Positions 9,470-21,397 of a DNA stretch of 64,000 nt are shown in pieces. The stretch is from Phorcus lineatus. Its lineage: Eukaryota; Mollusca; Gastropoda; Trochida; Trochidae. Each line of letters opens with the position of its first letter. The stretch's first letter is position 1. Position numbers and translations under genes: made by a program. The stretch is from contig OV121097.1 in the NCBI GenBank assembly GCA_921293015.1, forward strand, positions 34,163,929 through 34,227,928. The letters run 5' to 3'. Below the pieces are notes generated by a model. It worked only from the letters and a program-made list of their open reading frames with translations. It was not told the origin of the DNA and searched no databases.

Positions 9470-10115
9470 ATCAAAGCACTTTGACTACCTGATAACCTTC
9501 AAATTTCCTTGAACGATGAAAAGAGGAGTTCTGTAATGTAGCGAAATGCAAGCCCACACAATTACTGTACTACCTCCAAAGCGATGGCCTTGTCTGACTT
9601 TAACATCAGCAAATCTTTCTCCTTGCCGCCTATAGACGCGAAGTCTGCTATTATTGAAATTTAATACAAATCGGGACCCGTCAGTGAAGAGTACCCACCC
9701 CCAATGTCGCCCTCTCCAGTCTCATTGATGTGTGCACCAGTCACGACGTGCTGCCCTATGCCATTGATGAAGAGGTGGTGCAACCCTTTGTCGTCGAGAT
9801 CGAATGTTACGGGCTCGCAGACGATTTCTTATGGTCTGGTCCGATACCTGAACACCACTTGCATTTCACACTTCATCTCTCAGACATCTCGCTGTAACGT
9901 GATGAGGTAAGGCCATTTGAATGACATGCCGGTCTTCACGTTGCGACGTTGATCTTGGCCTACCAGACCGTGTGCGATTCTGAATTGAATTCGTTGCCTG
10001 GAATCACACTCTGGCTACAACCGATTCTCTGTGCCACAATCCTCTTTGTTATACCCCTTTGAAGCCACGCAATGGCTCTTCCTCTGTCAAGTTCACTCAG
10101 CTGATGTCTGACCAT
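9470..10115 (-). pseudogene. Tc1/mariner-like transposase remnant
   Basis: Reading the minus strand from 10115, segments in shifting frames match the Tc1 layout. A helix-turn-helix start (MVRHQLSELDRGRAIAWLQR) is followed by GRPRSTSQREDRH, then VSDQTIRNRLRARNIRSRR. The first catalytic region LFTDGSRF corresponds to the FTDESRF block, with Gly in place of the usual Glu. It is followed by RVYRRQGERFADVKVRQGHRFGG-like text and a WACISLHYRTPLF block. At least two frameshifts or indels and one stop break it. The second and third DDE residues were not located, and the terminal repeats were not found. It is a dead copy. Confidence 0.75.
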
Positions 10116-10320
10116 GTTGATATTTCAACTGAGAGCAGTACGGTCATGGACGTTTTTTTAATGCCCAAACATGGAAAATGCTAAGTGCACGTGCAAGTAC
10201 ATAACCAACTCCAAAAAGATGCGAACAATTTTGTTGAGCCTTGTTGTCTTGACATATTCCTTGTACACAGGTTTTGTCGTCAGGATATCGTGATCCAATT
10301 TTGAAACGATTTTTGCCAAT

Positions 10321-10324
10321 TATA

Positions 10325-10356
<32 letters not shown>
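10321..10356. repeat. (TA)n microsatellite
   Basis: An almost uninterrupted run of TA dinucleotides. Confidence 0.9.
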
Positions 10357-12690
10357 CTGATATATGCATAGACAATTACCTGGTAGTAGAGTAAAGGTTA
10401 GACCATTAACTTCTTTTGAGTAGTATGTTGAGTGGGTAAAACATTTATTGTTTTTCGATTGAAATAATCACGACAATTGCATATGAATGTTTGTCATGGA
10501 AAGAGCAATACATAACAATAATAACTAATTCGTTTTCATATGTAAACATTGTTGAATAATCATTTTATATACGCTCTCTTACAACAATGACTATTGCATA
10601 AGCTTTGATTTAGAACAAGTTTGAGATGTTTAGGATGATAATTGTACACCTGAATATAGTTTTTTTTTCGAAAAATCACTATTGAATGTTATTCATTTAG
10701 GGAAAACAGTTATTTTTGGGTTATAATAACCAACACTTTGAACCATTACATTTAACAGTAATATTATGTAGTTTTAAAAGATTAACTGGTGGTTCTGAAA
10801 TGTTGAATCAAATCTTTCTGTGCCTTTTTTTAATATATGTCCTGTTGATGAATTGGTATATATTTTGGAGAAGTTTTGATTGTCATAGACGGATAATATG
10901 GACGCTAAATTTAGACAAGGGTACATGGATAAAATAAAACGCCATCCGTTCTGCTTGATTACACATTAGTTAAGCCCTGTTTTCGGCACAGATGAGTTTC
11001 TTTACTTATGAAATTGTCTATCCGGTAAATGAACTGAGAGGAAGATTTGTAAACAGATCAGTATATCTTTGTAAAGAGATTAATTTAGTAATTAATAAAT
11101 CAATAATGTTTCAAAATGAAAAATGAAATTATGAATTTATCTTGTATTTCATTTAACAATGTTTGATTTTAAGCAAATTAAAATGACGTTCTGTCATAAA
11201 AAGTAACAATGTCTTGAAATTATGTCATTAACCTTTGCCAACACATTAATTAGAATAGAACACTTCATAACAGATTCATCAACGATCATGGAAAAGACTA
11301 TTATTAACTCTATACACATGGTAAATGAAATGATTAGGGAAATCATTTGACCAAGCTTTATTCCAGTAAATAAGGGAAGTACATAACCTCAATATTGTTT
11401 ACCGCCACCAGTTAATCCAGCACAATGCTATGACGTCATATATGATGACTACATGAATAACCGCATTGGGAGTCTTAAGGGTAGTGCAGTGTTCAAGAAC
11501 CTGTTATAACTTACTCTAACATTACGCGTCCCAAGGTCTGTTATTACAGGAATTAATATCAAGGAATTACATACATATTTACTCTCGAGCAACTAAAACA
11601 ATTAATCAGTCCTAAGAAGACTGGCTGCAGGTCAATGCAATATTTTCGCAGTTCTTATGAACCTCAATTATAAAATCCCATTGTAATTGGTGTTTTGCGG
11701 TAAATTAAGCTGCAAAATATGATGGCTATATAAACTCTATGTATATATCGTTGAAGAAATATTTTTTGTTGATTATTCGTTTCTGCAAAAGGAAATTAAC
11801 AGATAAAGTCAGATGATAACTAAGTTTTTGAGAATGAATGTAGACAAACGCTAGCTCTAACTAGATTGAGTTTTCAAGGATGTACATTTTTCACGGAAAC
11901 GGAATGAAAAGGATTTTGGATGATAATTTAAATCTCCCCTCGTGTATACTTATATTAAATATATCAGCACTCGACAAGCCTTGGATGTTTAGAACTTTTA
12001 TCAATTTATATAAGAAGACACTTTCGTGAGATTCTTCCCATAATGACATAAATCATTCATTTAGCTGCAACATATCCTCGTCTAGATAATGTTTACTGAT
12101 AATCTTTGCCTGGCGTCTAGTAAAATTGAAAGATTTTAATAGTTTAGATTGAAGTATCAAAAGTTAAGATTCATTTCGTCTTGAGTTAATATTTTTGTTT
12201 GAAGATCATAAATAGTATGGTACTGACTTTCATCTATACAGGTCTTGATTAACACTACAATAGAGAATTTACATTCGTAGATGCGAAGGTATTCTCGTGT
12301 TGTAGATAAAGGCAAATGCGCCTAATGCCTGAAAGAGCTTCTGGGTAACACACTGATTATAAAGTCCACATTGTGTCTTGGGAATATCCCCACCACGTCA
12401 TTTATTCCATAGGCCTAAGTATGGATTTACCTTTTGGTGTCTAAAGTCTCATCCCTTCTAAATCGTATTGTCTATTTCGAGGATTTCAACGTCAGTATTG
12501 TTGTGAAGGATGTGATTATCCAGCATTAATGACATCAATTGCACTTTGACTGTCTTCAAATTATTTTTATCTGATATCAAATGAAATGCTCGTAAACTCA
12601 CTACCTTTAATTTTTGTGGCAACCTACCTGGATGTTTCTGAAGACACAGGTCAATTATGGTCAACTTTCTCATAAACCGCTTCGCTCAAA
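10357..12690. other. no gene seen
   Basis: About 2.3 kb of AT-rich sequence with only short open frames (for example 10716-10937 + and 12458-12673 -) lacking recognisable motifs. No RNA gene or element boundary was found. Confidence 0.45.
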
Positions 12691-12691
12691 A

Positions 12692-13026
12692 CTTTCGAAT
12701 TCGGTGACAGTCAATTTCACAACCTCATTGCCGAAACCAAAATATTTTAAAATCCCCCCGCTCCTTCCTTGACATCACGACCAACATATCCTGTGCTAGG
12801 ATTTTAATGTAATGCAGGCCCTTCTGATAAGCTAATCAGAAGACAGGTTGCCAAATGAACTTCTGTTGTCAACGACTAAAATAGTTGTAATTACACATCT
12901 ATTTTGATTATCAAAATAATATTTCCAAGTGTAATACTAAACGGAGACAAACTGTTGAAATAATATTTCAAAGAGTTATTTCAATAATATAGCTTCAGCC
13001 ATGGTAGATCTATCACATGTGTGGTC
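12692..13026. repeat. dispersed repeat family B, copy 1
   Basis: It aligns with 21398-21686 in the same orientation. Shared landmarks are CTTGACATCACG, GCAGGCCCTTCTGAT followed by AATCAGAAGAC, AAATGAACTTC, and TGTGGTCGA at the right end. It is non-coding and about 300 bp. The class (SINE or MITE) cannot be decided without more copies. Confidence 0.6.
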
Positions 13027-13029
13027 GAA

Positions 13030-14480
13030 TGCTATTGTACAGTTTGTTAAGTAAGTAACGTGAATATGAAATGTTTCGACATATATTATCATTATCCTAA
13101 ATTTTGAATTATATTGCTCATAGAAATGTATCCGGTCCCAAAGAAAGTAATCGCGAAGTATTTGTTGTCAAACTTTGTTAAATAAGAATCATTTACAACA
13201 ATAGTTTGGTGTTACATTCATATGACGTGTCATTACATTCATGGAATCAAAAACATTTATAAACAATAATATTTCACACATTTGATTTCAACATTTATCA
13301 AGATCAAGACGTCCGGGCTTTGAATCCAGCCATAGGCTCGACAACTTTGTCTGCAGTTGACAACTGTTCTACATGCAGTAAGGTTTGGGCGCAAGGCCAC
13401 AGTGAATTTCAACACAGAAAAAACAATGGTTCGCTAGTTCGATTTCGAGCCTATGCACGTAGGTTCCACTGAAATGCAAGCCAAAATGTTGCCATAATAA
13501 TTTCCCTTGCAATCTTACTAGCAATCGTGATATAAGAGAAATACTCTTGAGAGCGTTGTTAAGTTAAACCAAAAATCAGTTCACTCATTTTTTCAAATGA
13601 TTCTGTATCAAAACCAAAGTTTAAAATGAAAAACAACCCACGGCAATATAAAAATCAAAGTCTAAGTTGATTATTCAAACATTTCAACACAGACACCTTT
13701 ATAATCTTTATTTTCTAAATAAATTTGATGATCAAATTTAAGTTAAATATCAAAGGGACATAATCCTGGATCAGAATGGCCGGGAGCTAATAAGACGGAA
13801 GGCTGTAGAAAAGGTCCCCTTTCCGCACGTATTTTTCAGCGTGGCTTCGGTAAGGACGTCCTTCAATATATTGAAAGATGTAGAAGGTTCTCTCATTTTT
13901 CTTTGGAAAGGTGCTTCTTGCCTTTTGGAAAGGATGCATTTCAGCCTTTGGAATGTTTTTCCTGTGAAAATAGTTTTACATCGCTACTTGTGCAAATCTC
14001 AATGTTAAGACCGTTCTTCAACTCAAATCTGAGTAATGTGAGCAGAAATGGCAGAACCTCGGCAAAGATTATCCTCGTAACAAGAATTGCCTATGTACTG
14101 AAAAAGGGTTGACAATACAGTCATGTATTGGGATACTGAAGAATCACAGAACAAAAAACACATCGGTCGCTTCGCCGCACGAAGGTTGCTACTCGCTAGT
14201 CAAACGCCAACGGGTCTCTAAGTGACGACATTGATTGACCTTACACTATCTGAATATATGAATGTTCTCATGCATCAAAAAAGCAGGTAGAATCAAAGAT
14301 TTGTAATTGCTCAAAGGAGATAGTGACGAACTTTGAAAGCAGGCCAATATCGTTTAGTTGACAGAAATCATGATGTTTGCTCTTTTCAAATATGTGATAA
14401 CACTCATGCTTTTCATAGCCAACAATTATTTTCAATATTCAATAACCAAGTTATAATTATCTTTTACATTTGGCTAACTC
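13030..14480. other. no gene seen
   Basis: AT-rich sequence left of the Ty3/gypsy fragment. The open frames at 13903-14112 and 14333-14554 have no family features. The missing 5' part of the gypsy element is not found here, so the element is truncated rather than merely shifted in frame. Confidence 0.4.
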
Positions 14481-14485
14481 AATTT

Positions 14486-14935
14486 CAAGCTTGTTTCTCA
14501 GAGACTGGAGGAAAGCTCAAGACAAGGAACAAGTGCTCAGACAAGTCATTATAGGGTTGCACAGGGGCTTCATCCCAGACGGTATTCCCATCAGCCTGAC
14601 CAGATCATTTAACCATCTACAGCTACAGCAAGGAGTTCTTTATATGATCACTACACTTGATGTCGAAGAGAAGAAGCACCTTGTCCTTCCAGCAGAGTTC
14701 GTCAAAAGAGCACTCCGTGGTTTACATGATGAGATTGGACATATGGGAAGAGACAGGACATTAGCACTGTGCAGAGACCGATTCTACTGGCCAGGCATGG
14801 CTAAGGATGCTGACGACTGGATAAAGACGTGTGACAGGTGCATAAGAAGAACACCCACAGAGAACAAAGCTCCACTCGCCTCCATCACTACAAGCAAGCC
14901 CCTGGAATTGGTCTGCATAGATTTCATACACCCCA
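14486..14935 (+). pseudogene. Ty3/gypsy pol fragment: integrase zinc-binding domain
   Basis: The frame encodes LRDWRKAQDKEQVLRQVIIG-like linker text. The integrase HHCC module follows: H and H in GLHDEIGHMGRDR, C and C in IKTCDRC, with the YWPGM block between. It ends in LELVCIDF, the start of the catalytic core (first Asp). At this point the element is interrupted, and the core resumes near 17268. Gag, protease, RT and RNase H are absent, so the copy is 5' truncated. Confidence 0.85.
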
Positions 14936-14975
14936 TGGAGCGGTTATCAGGTTCGATATCTAGGTCATTATTTCG

Positions 14976-15026
14976 GATAACCAACCCATGGTCGGTTATC
15001 TGATAACCGACCATGGGTTGGTTATC
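14976..15026. repeat. perfect 25-bp palindrome with 1-nt spacer
   Basis: Arm 14976-15000 is the exact reverse complement of 15002-15026, with a single T between. Each arm is itself nearly self-complementary (GATAACC...GGTTATC around CCATGG). It lies about 40 bp inside the left boundary of the 2.3-kb insertion. Confidence 0.95.
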
Positions 15027-15213
15027 AAGCGAGTCGCTTTCTCCCTGAATGGAGGCCTCGGGCCGATATGGCAAAAGATGCTCGGCTTCGCCTCGTATCT
15101 TTAGCCATATCGTCCCTCGGTAATTTTCCCCTCGCTGAAGCGGTTACAAACATAACCTACACCTCGACGTGACAGGTTTGTCCAAATAAAAAACAAAAAA
15201 ATGGATCAGCAGT

Positions 15214-15437
15214 TTATTTGGCCATGTTAAACGTACAGTTTACGAAATTGTATTTGGCAACTTGGTCATCTTGGTCCATGTTAGTGAGGGGCGACATGAC
15301 GGCCGCAGCGACAGTGGTGGCCGTGGCGGCAGCAGATGTGGCGTTGATCGTCGGGTCATCTTTAGGACGTTTCAGATTGAGTAAGTCCGAGACTTCCATC
15401 TTCATTGTGTCATTGCTTCGTTTGTAGGATCGGACGC
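15214..15437 (-). other. exon-like ORF inside the insertion (alanine-rich), unrecognised
   Basis: Preceded on the minus strand by a good acceptor (ttttttatctcgcag), an open frame encodes MKMEVSDLLNLKRPKDD, then an Ala/Thr run and MSPLTNMDQDDQ. It ends at a stop at 15214-15216. The open frame is phase 2 relative to the acceptor, whereas the upstream exon-like ORF ends in phase 0; a direct join would stop after about 11 residues. It may be a captured host-gene fragment or an independent start at the internal ATG. I do not recognise the protein. Confidence 0.3.
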
Positions 15438-15832
15438 CTGCGAGATAAAAAAATAAAGGATAAAGATACGAGTGCAATTCACTGTAAATGGGGACTATTT
15501 TTGGAAATACCCTTACCTTTATAAACTTATTCACAATTCAAAATACTCAAATGTGTAACTTGGGTAAATTCCTCGTTAACGCACAGAATATTAATTATGT
15601 AACGTAAAATTAATTTAATAATTTCTTTACATTCTCCTTTGTTTTTAATTTTTCTTTTGTATTTTTGTAACGCTGAAAATCGCCAGAAAATGCCGTCTGA
15701 TTAAATGTAACATTTTAAGTAATAAGAGACTTGGAATGGTTATTGAATGTCATTTTATCAAACATAATATATGTCAATATACTTAGTTCTAAGTATTAAA
15801 ATCACAATTCATAGAAATAATGGGAGACATAC

Positions 15833-16015
15833 CTCGGTAAGGTCATTTTCCACAGTTTCTTTCAGAATCGAGGGAATTGTGTCTTGTCCACAGCTCAATG
15901 GAGTGTCACATCGTTGTGAAGCTTCAATTAAAACATCTTCTTCTTCATCCGTACTTATAACGAATCCCTCCTGAATTTTCGATGGTGAAACAGAATAATC
16001 CTCGTCACAAGACAT
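15833..16015 (-). other. exon-like ORF inside the insertion (acidic, 61 codons), unrecognised
   Basis: The frame starts with an ATG (MSCDEDYSVSPSKIQEGF) and is rich in Asp/Glu (STDEEEDVLIE). It ends ENDLTE right at a gtatgt donor, as a first coding exon would. Both composition and splice signals are unlike the surrounding repeats. It is probably a gene fragment carried by the insertion; the identity is unknown. Confidence 0.35.
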
Positions 16016-17157
16016 GGCTGTCGATATGTGAGAAAAACAAGTTTGCTCTCCTTATAACCAGAAAATGCACGTGCTTTTCATGGACATTGTAGTGTGCGCG
16101 CGACGTGTCTATTGTCCAGGAACAGAAGACCAACTCTAATTTTTGTGTTTAAAGACCCTCAATCAGAGTGTGAACAATTTAGATATTTTAAAAAGTATTT
16201 TTAACGTATTCTTTGTACATCTAGCAAACTATTGTTACAAACTCCTCCAAAAATGGAACATTATGCATGAAATTAAGGACAATAAACGAAGCGCTTTAAA
16301 TAAAATGGGGCGTGTTATTGCGACGTTGCGTGGCTGTCTGTGGGAAGCGAAGCACTATTTTCACGTGCGTTGACATAGCAACGGTGCAATTGACAACCAA
16401 AACCATGAATGAACTCGTAAGAATAGTAACACTGGCTTAGGACTAAAAACCAAATGAAATAATCGCAAATTTATCACGTATGTCGTTTATATTCTTCATA
16501 TCACATCGGATACACCAAATTATTTTCAAAGACAAAGGTTAACTAAATATTTAATTTTAGCAATCATATTGAATTACATATTATAATTCTGCATCAGAAA
16601 CATACAAGATATATTTCGATTGTTAGAAAATATGTTTTCACATGATTGCTGTCATCTAGCGATTACGTCTCCTAACACACACTTAAACTTTGCATTGCTG
16701 AAGTTGACATATTTTTCTTTTACCATGATTGTTGGCTAACGATACATTCTACATGGGATAAACAAGGAAGAGAGCTTAAATTTACACAAAACACACATCT
16801 ACTTTTTCCTTGATCTAAAATTTAGTTTTTGGTATCAGAAAACTGGTGAATAATAATTATTTTCCTACTTAACTATTTAGTTGGATACACGAAATAGTTT
16901 GACAGGAATGTAAAGATGACGTTGGATCTTTCATATCTATTTTGTTCTTTATTGTTATTCGTTTATTTTTTTCATATAGTGCGTGTGATTAGGAGTATGT
17001 AAATGAATTTCAACTTATATACCAATGAGAATACCAATGAATGAATCTGTTGTCCTGTAATATGTAAACCCATACGCCTTACTGTTCTAAGTTGAGCCGG
17101 TTACCGGTGCCTTCACTGGGTGTAAATCTGTGCGAGCTCTCAACAGCGCGTGCCTTA

Positions 17158-17276
17158 GGGTGTATATGAAATAACAACCTGGACCTCGTCATATCTCTAC
17201 TAACCGTCTCGCGTACCGCTCGACGGTTAGTAGAGATATTGACTCGGTCTGCGGTCGTTATTTCAACCCTAACTCT
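17158..17276. repeat. hairpin at right end of the insertion
   Basis: The core arms 17191-17208 and 17222-17239 are perfect 18-bp inverted repeats (ATATCTCTACTAACCGTC) around a 13-nt loop. Weaker complementarity continues outward (AAATAAC near 17169 and GTTATTT near 17258), giving arms of about 50 bp. The outer edge coincides with the point where the integrase resumes. Confidence 0.85.
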
Positions 17277-18064
17277 AGAGATGTCCAAGGGAGGATATCA
17301 GCATAAACTTGTCCTGACAGATCATTTCACGAGATATGCACAAGCCTACCCTACAAGAAACCAGACTGCCAAGACCACTGCGGAAGTCCTGTTTAACAAT
17401 TTCTTTTTGCATTATGGTTTCCCCCAACGACTACACTCTGATCAAGGAGCCAATTTTGAGAGCCATCTTATTAAGGAGTTGTGCAAGTTAGCCGGGATTG
17501 ACAAGAGCATGACCACTCCGTACCATCCTCAAGGGAATTGAATGACCGAAAGATTCAACAGGACTTTGATAAAGATGCTTGGATCTTTACAGCAATCTCA
17601 GAAGACCAACTGGTAGTCCTACGTTGCGGCCTTTGGTCCACGCTTACAATAGTACAAGACATGATTCCACTGTAGAGAGTCCCTTCTTCTTGATGTTTGG
17701 GAGACAACCAAGACTGCCGATTTACATAGCCTTTGGAATTGGACCACCTCAAGGCAAGCAGTCAACCTCAGCGTATATCAAGGATCTCAGAAAACGTCTA
17801 GAAGAATCTTACAAACTGGCCACGTCATCAGCAGATCAAGCACGAGGACATCAAGCTGAGCGGTACAACATCAGAACCAGAGGAGCAACACTAAGCCCCG
17901 GTGACAGAGTCCTAGTTAAACAGCTAGCATTTGATGGAAAGCATAAACTGGGAAGCATAAACCAGAGACTAAAAGGAGAGTTCCTGTTCCTGAACCAAGG
18001 AGAGGGCATACAGGACCAGAGACACCAGTTCAGAAGGACGAGTCGACACAGAGTCCGAAGATGA
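17268..18064 (+). pseudogene. Ty3/gypsy integrase core and C-terminus (degenerate)
   Basis: It continues the integrase cut at 14935: [19 protein letters not shown], then [10 protein letters not shown] (second catalytic Asp), then [22 protein letters not shown], where the catalytic Glu of the TERFNRTL block is present. A TGA replaces the usual Gly codon between them. After KTNW a stop and a frameshift precede LVHAYNSTRHDST and FFLMFGRQPRLPI. The tail with PGDRVLVK matches the usual C-terminal barrel of these integrases. Several disabling changes make it non-functional. Confidence 0.88.
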
Positions 18065-18080
18065 TCCCATAACCCTGATT

Positions 18081-18420
18081 GTGTCACTGCCTGTGGAACC
18101 CGCCGATGGACCTTCAGTGCCCAGTGTCTCGACTGATGCTGAGCCCAAAGCTGAAGCAGAAGCTGGAGTGACCCATGGACCAGGAGATTCAGAGGATCCC
18201 ACTGATGCCATGGTTCAAGAGGGGGAAGAAGGAGGCGAGACAACAGCTGAAACAGATCCTCAACAGCCTGCTGAGGATGAAGAACAGGAACCAGATGAAC
18301 CAGATGTTACCACCTGTGCCACCGAGAAGATCCACGAGACCACGACAGAGACCAGCTTGGATGACAGGTGGAGAGTTCTGCATGAGCCAAGTCCCATCTA
18401 CATCTGCTTCTACAGACTGA
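18081..18420 (+). pseudogene. acidic C-terminal tail of the gypsy polyprotein
   Basis: The open frame is rich in Glu, Pro, Asp and Thr (for example PQQPAEDEEQEPDEPDVTT) between the integrase and the polypurine tract, in the position of the disordered tail of many Ty3/gypsy pol proteins. It is out of frame with the preceding segment. Confidence 0.55.
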
Positions 18421-18460
18421 AAGTCCAGGGCCTCTTTCCTCAAGAGCATGGCAGAATGTG

Positions 18461-18472
18461 GACGAGGGAGAA
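18461..18472 (+). promoter_or_regulatory. polypurine tract of the gypsy element
   Basis: The purine-rich GACGAGGGAGAA immediately precedes the TGTAAC start of the 3' LTR, the expected position of the plus-strand primer. Confidence 0.75.
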
Positions 18473-18976
18473 TGTAACCGGGTGTAAATATTGCATTTTA
18501 ATCTATCATATTTACCTCTTTTTCACATTTTATCATCAGTCATACTAAATAAGTTAGATAACTTATTTAGCTTACAATCATAATGTTTCCCTTTAAATAT
18601 TTGAATATCCCTTGTCCTGTGTTACTACTAACACTTGCACCATTACTGATTTTAATGCAAGCTAGTTATTCACTTTAGCTTAGGTAATTAAGTTAGTCTT
18701 TTTATGATTGGGTTTATTTGGGTGGTCAGAGGCTTGTCCTGTGACCAGTGTCTATTAATTGTTAAGGTAAGCTTGGGTTCTGATAGTCAGGTGCCCTTAT
18801 ATACTCTGCTCTCTCCTGCGACTTGGCATATTCTTTCTGGCCAGCACAAACGTTCAACACAGCACACCATGTAGGGGCATTTGTTTGTTCAGTCAGTCAA
18901 TAAATACATCCACTGAACCCCCACAAGTGCTCGTCCTGTCGTCTTTTCCCAAAGACTATAGAGTACCGCTGTTACA
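18473..18976 (+). repeat. 3' LTR of the Ty3/gypsy element
   Basis: Starts TGTAAC and ends GTTACA (short terminal inversion) and is 504 bp long. It contains a TATA-like TTATATA at 18797-18803 and AATAAA at 18899-18904, consistent with U3-R order. No matching 5' LTR lies in the window, so the copy is 5' truncated. Confidence 0.85.
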
Positions 18977-19940
18977 TATACGAAACGATAGTTTCCGGTC
19001 GCCAGCAAGGTCCGGTTATTTCTGATTTAATAGGGAGGCAGTTCCATTTCTGCTAAGACCATAATAATTTTCGCAAGCCAAATATCACTTACAATACTGA
19101 GATAAAATTCTATAAGAAACAAGATTACTCCATTATTTCTACATATATACTCTCAAAAAAACCCCATCTAAGGTGCAGCTCAAGTGCTCAGAAAGACGGA
19201 AGTTATACTTATCTTCGTTCAAAGGTCGTGGTGACATTCTCTGATGAACTAAAATACAAAGTCGATATAAATCTGTGCGTGTAGAGTGTATGTTCTTCTC
19301 CAATATGCACGCAAACGGCTTGCAAAGTGACTGTGTTAGATTATTATTGGAGATCTGCAGTGTCATTTAAGTCAACGCATTTTAAGACAACAATACAGAA
19401 TAGGAAATTGATATTACCAAATCACAAATCATTATCTGATTGTGTCGTTTTCCTTATGTGCATAAACCATGTTCTGAATGTTTGAATCAAATAAACGATA
19501 ACTTTACACAATGTTTAAATGCTTGATTGTGTACCTGTCACTTTAAGCATATAATGTTATTACTAGCTAGTCGATTTATGATTTCGAATATTTTTATCAA
19601 ATATAAAGTTTGATTGTCATTAGATGTTATTTACTGAAATAAAGCTGACAATTTTTCAATTTCAAAATCCAATAAAAGTTATAAAAACTAGTATCATATA
19701 ACGAACCTGTATACTTTGTTAGAACAATATTGGATGTATCTCTCGATGTGTCATGCATCGAAGCGTTACACGTAAAGCGTTGTCACTTGTACTTTATACC
19801 ATTATACCTACCATTATTGGGTTACAATTTGATCGGACAAGATCACCAAACCTATGGGTTGTAGAACCTATGGCATGTGACCTTTACAAAGGAAGCATTA
19901 CGTCTAATCAATTCAATCGAGAATACATGTACAACTCCTG
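18977..19940. other. no gene seen
   Basis: AT-rich DNA downstream of the gypsy LTR; open frames of 75 codons or fewer, without motifs. Confidence 0.45.
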
Positions 19941-19944
19941 TTGT

Positions 19945-20375
19945 TAGGGACTCCAAACGACCAATCCAATCGCATAGGAGGATTGATATATAAATAATGT
20001 GTTGGAAAAATCCTCAGTTTGCCCTTCTAAGTAAATTTGAAACGCGAGGTCCCTCCAAATAAGGACATTTTATGTCTGCTGAAATGATGATTTGCTAATA
20101 TCTAACCCTGGCGGTCGTTAGGGACTTCAACCCACATATCACGTGAGAGGGTTATATTGTGTTACAATAATTCCTCATTATGCCCTTCGAAAATTTTTTT
20201 AGTTTTTAAAAACACAATACCCTACCGGGAAGAGCATGTCAAATAAGGACATTTTATAAACCTGGTGCAGTGATTTGCTAATATGCTAACCACGTGAGGG
20301 TGTCCCTTGACGACATAAGTTTGTTGTTCACTTATACCACTAACAAATCATTTTAGACTGTCCAAGCCTGGAAAG
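19945..20375 (+). repeat. two diverged tandem units of a dispersed repeat
   Basis: Unit 1 (about 19945-20110) and unit 2 (about 20115-20300) share, in order, GTTAGGGACT, TCCTCA..TGCCCTTC, AAATAAGGACATTTTAT and GATTTGCTAATAT. The end of unit 2 (20286-20375) also matches 1095-1185. It is non-coding; the element class was not determined. Confidence 0.6.
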
Positions 20376-21397
20376 TGGTGGCCATAAGAAAGTTGACAGT
20401 TCTCCACTTTGATTCAAGAGATAACGGTACCGGGATAACGTGAGTTTGATTTTACATACGGTAATTAGTGGCATTAGTAATCATAGTGCTTATCACTTTT
20501 TCGCAGATTCTGATACAGACCACTGTGCCTACAGTCCAAATATGCCTACATCCCACTCTGCCTACAAATATGAAATCGAACGAGTTTGATATGGAGGTAT
20601 ATCATGTGTTCGAGTTAAATATCCAACGAGAATGATATTTCTCCATTTCAAACTCGCGGACACATGGCAAAGTATTTATCTCGACGAGGACGCTTATTTT
20701 ATGGTTTTAATCATGGCTTGAAAGATTAGATGGGTCAAAATGTCGGCTGATCTTGTCAATTTTTTGTTTTATCAAAACCGTACAAGACCTCCTAATGTTT
20801 TCCTAAAATAAATAAAGTAAAATCTTTCTTTTGCCTGGGAGTTTATATCGAAGGGGATTGTTTTGGATCTATTAACTTCATGTCACTTTGTGTAACAGAT
20901 ACATGATAAGTCGACAGATAAAAGCCAACCAGTACTCTCTTGTTTAAATCGCAAGACTCTTATCATGTTATGTATACATCGCCACCAACAACATAATGAA
21001 TCAATCTAAACAGAAATGATCGTATTACTGCATCGTTTCCTAAACACGAACGCATTTTTAAAGAGAATATTAGAAAATGATTTTTATTTATAAACCAATC
21101 GTCAGAATTCTCATATTTGCGTTTGTTTTTATTCTATAGAGTTGAAAAAATAAGTAAAACCTGTTTGCCTTATTGTTTATGTATCTGTTTCTGATCTACT
21201 CTTACTTACATTAAAACGTTATACAAAATTAACTGTAAGTATGTATAGAATTTGCACATATGTATATCTGCACATGGTATGTGATAAGATTTATCAATAA
21301 TGCCTTGTAATGCCGTAGCATCATACTCGTAGGGCTGATAAATGGCGTCACTTCTCATTCTTGTTTTAATCTACCGAGTGTGCACTCTTATTTTGTT
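20376..21397. other. no gene seen
   Basis: AT-rich sequence; nothing supportable except short repeated phrases ('gcctacag..caaatatgcctacatcc'). Confidence 0.45.

Larger units (their letters stand above)
14936..17267. mobile_element. 2.3-kb insertion splitting the gypsy integrase
   Basis: The integrase core reads ...VCIDF up to about 14930 and resumes with [19 protein letters not shown] from about 17268, so roughly 2.33 kb is inserted between the first Asp and the next conserved block. A palindrome (14976-15026) lies close to the left end. The right end is formed by a hairpin with long imperfect arms (about 17158-17276). TTTCA occurs at both junctions and is a candidate target duplication. 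No transposase is visible; the interior carries two exon-like minus-strand ORFs. The class is unknown. Confidence 0.6.
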
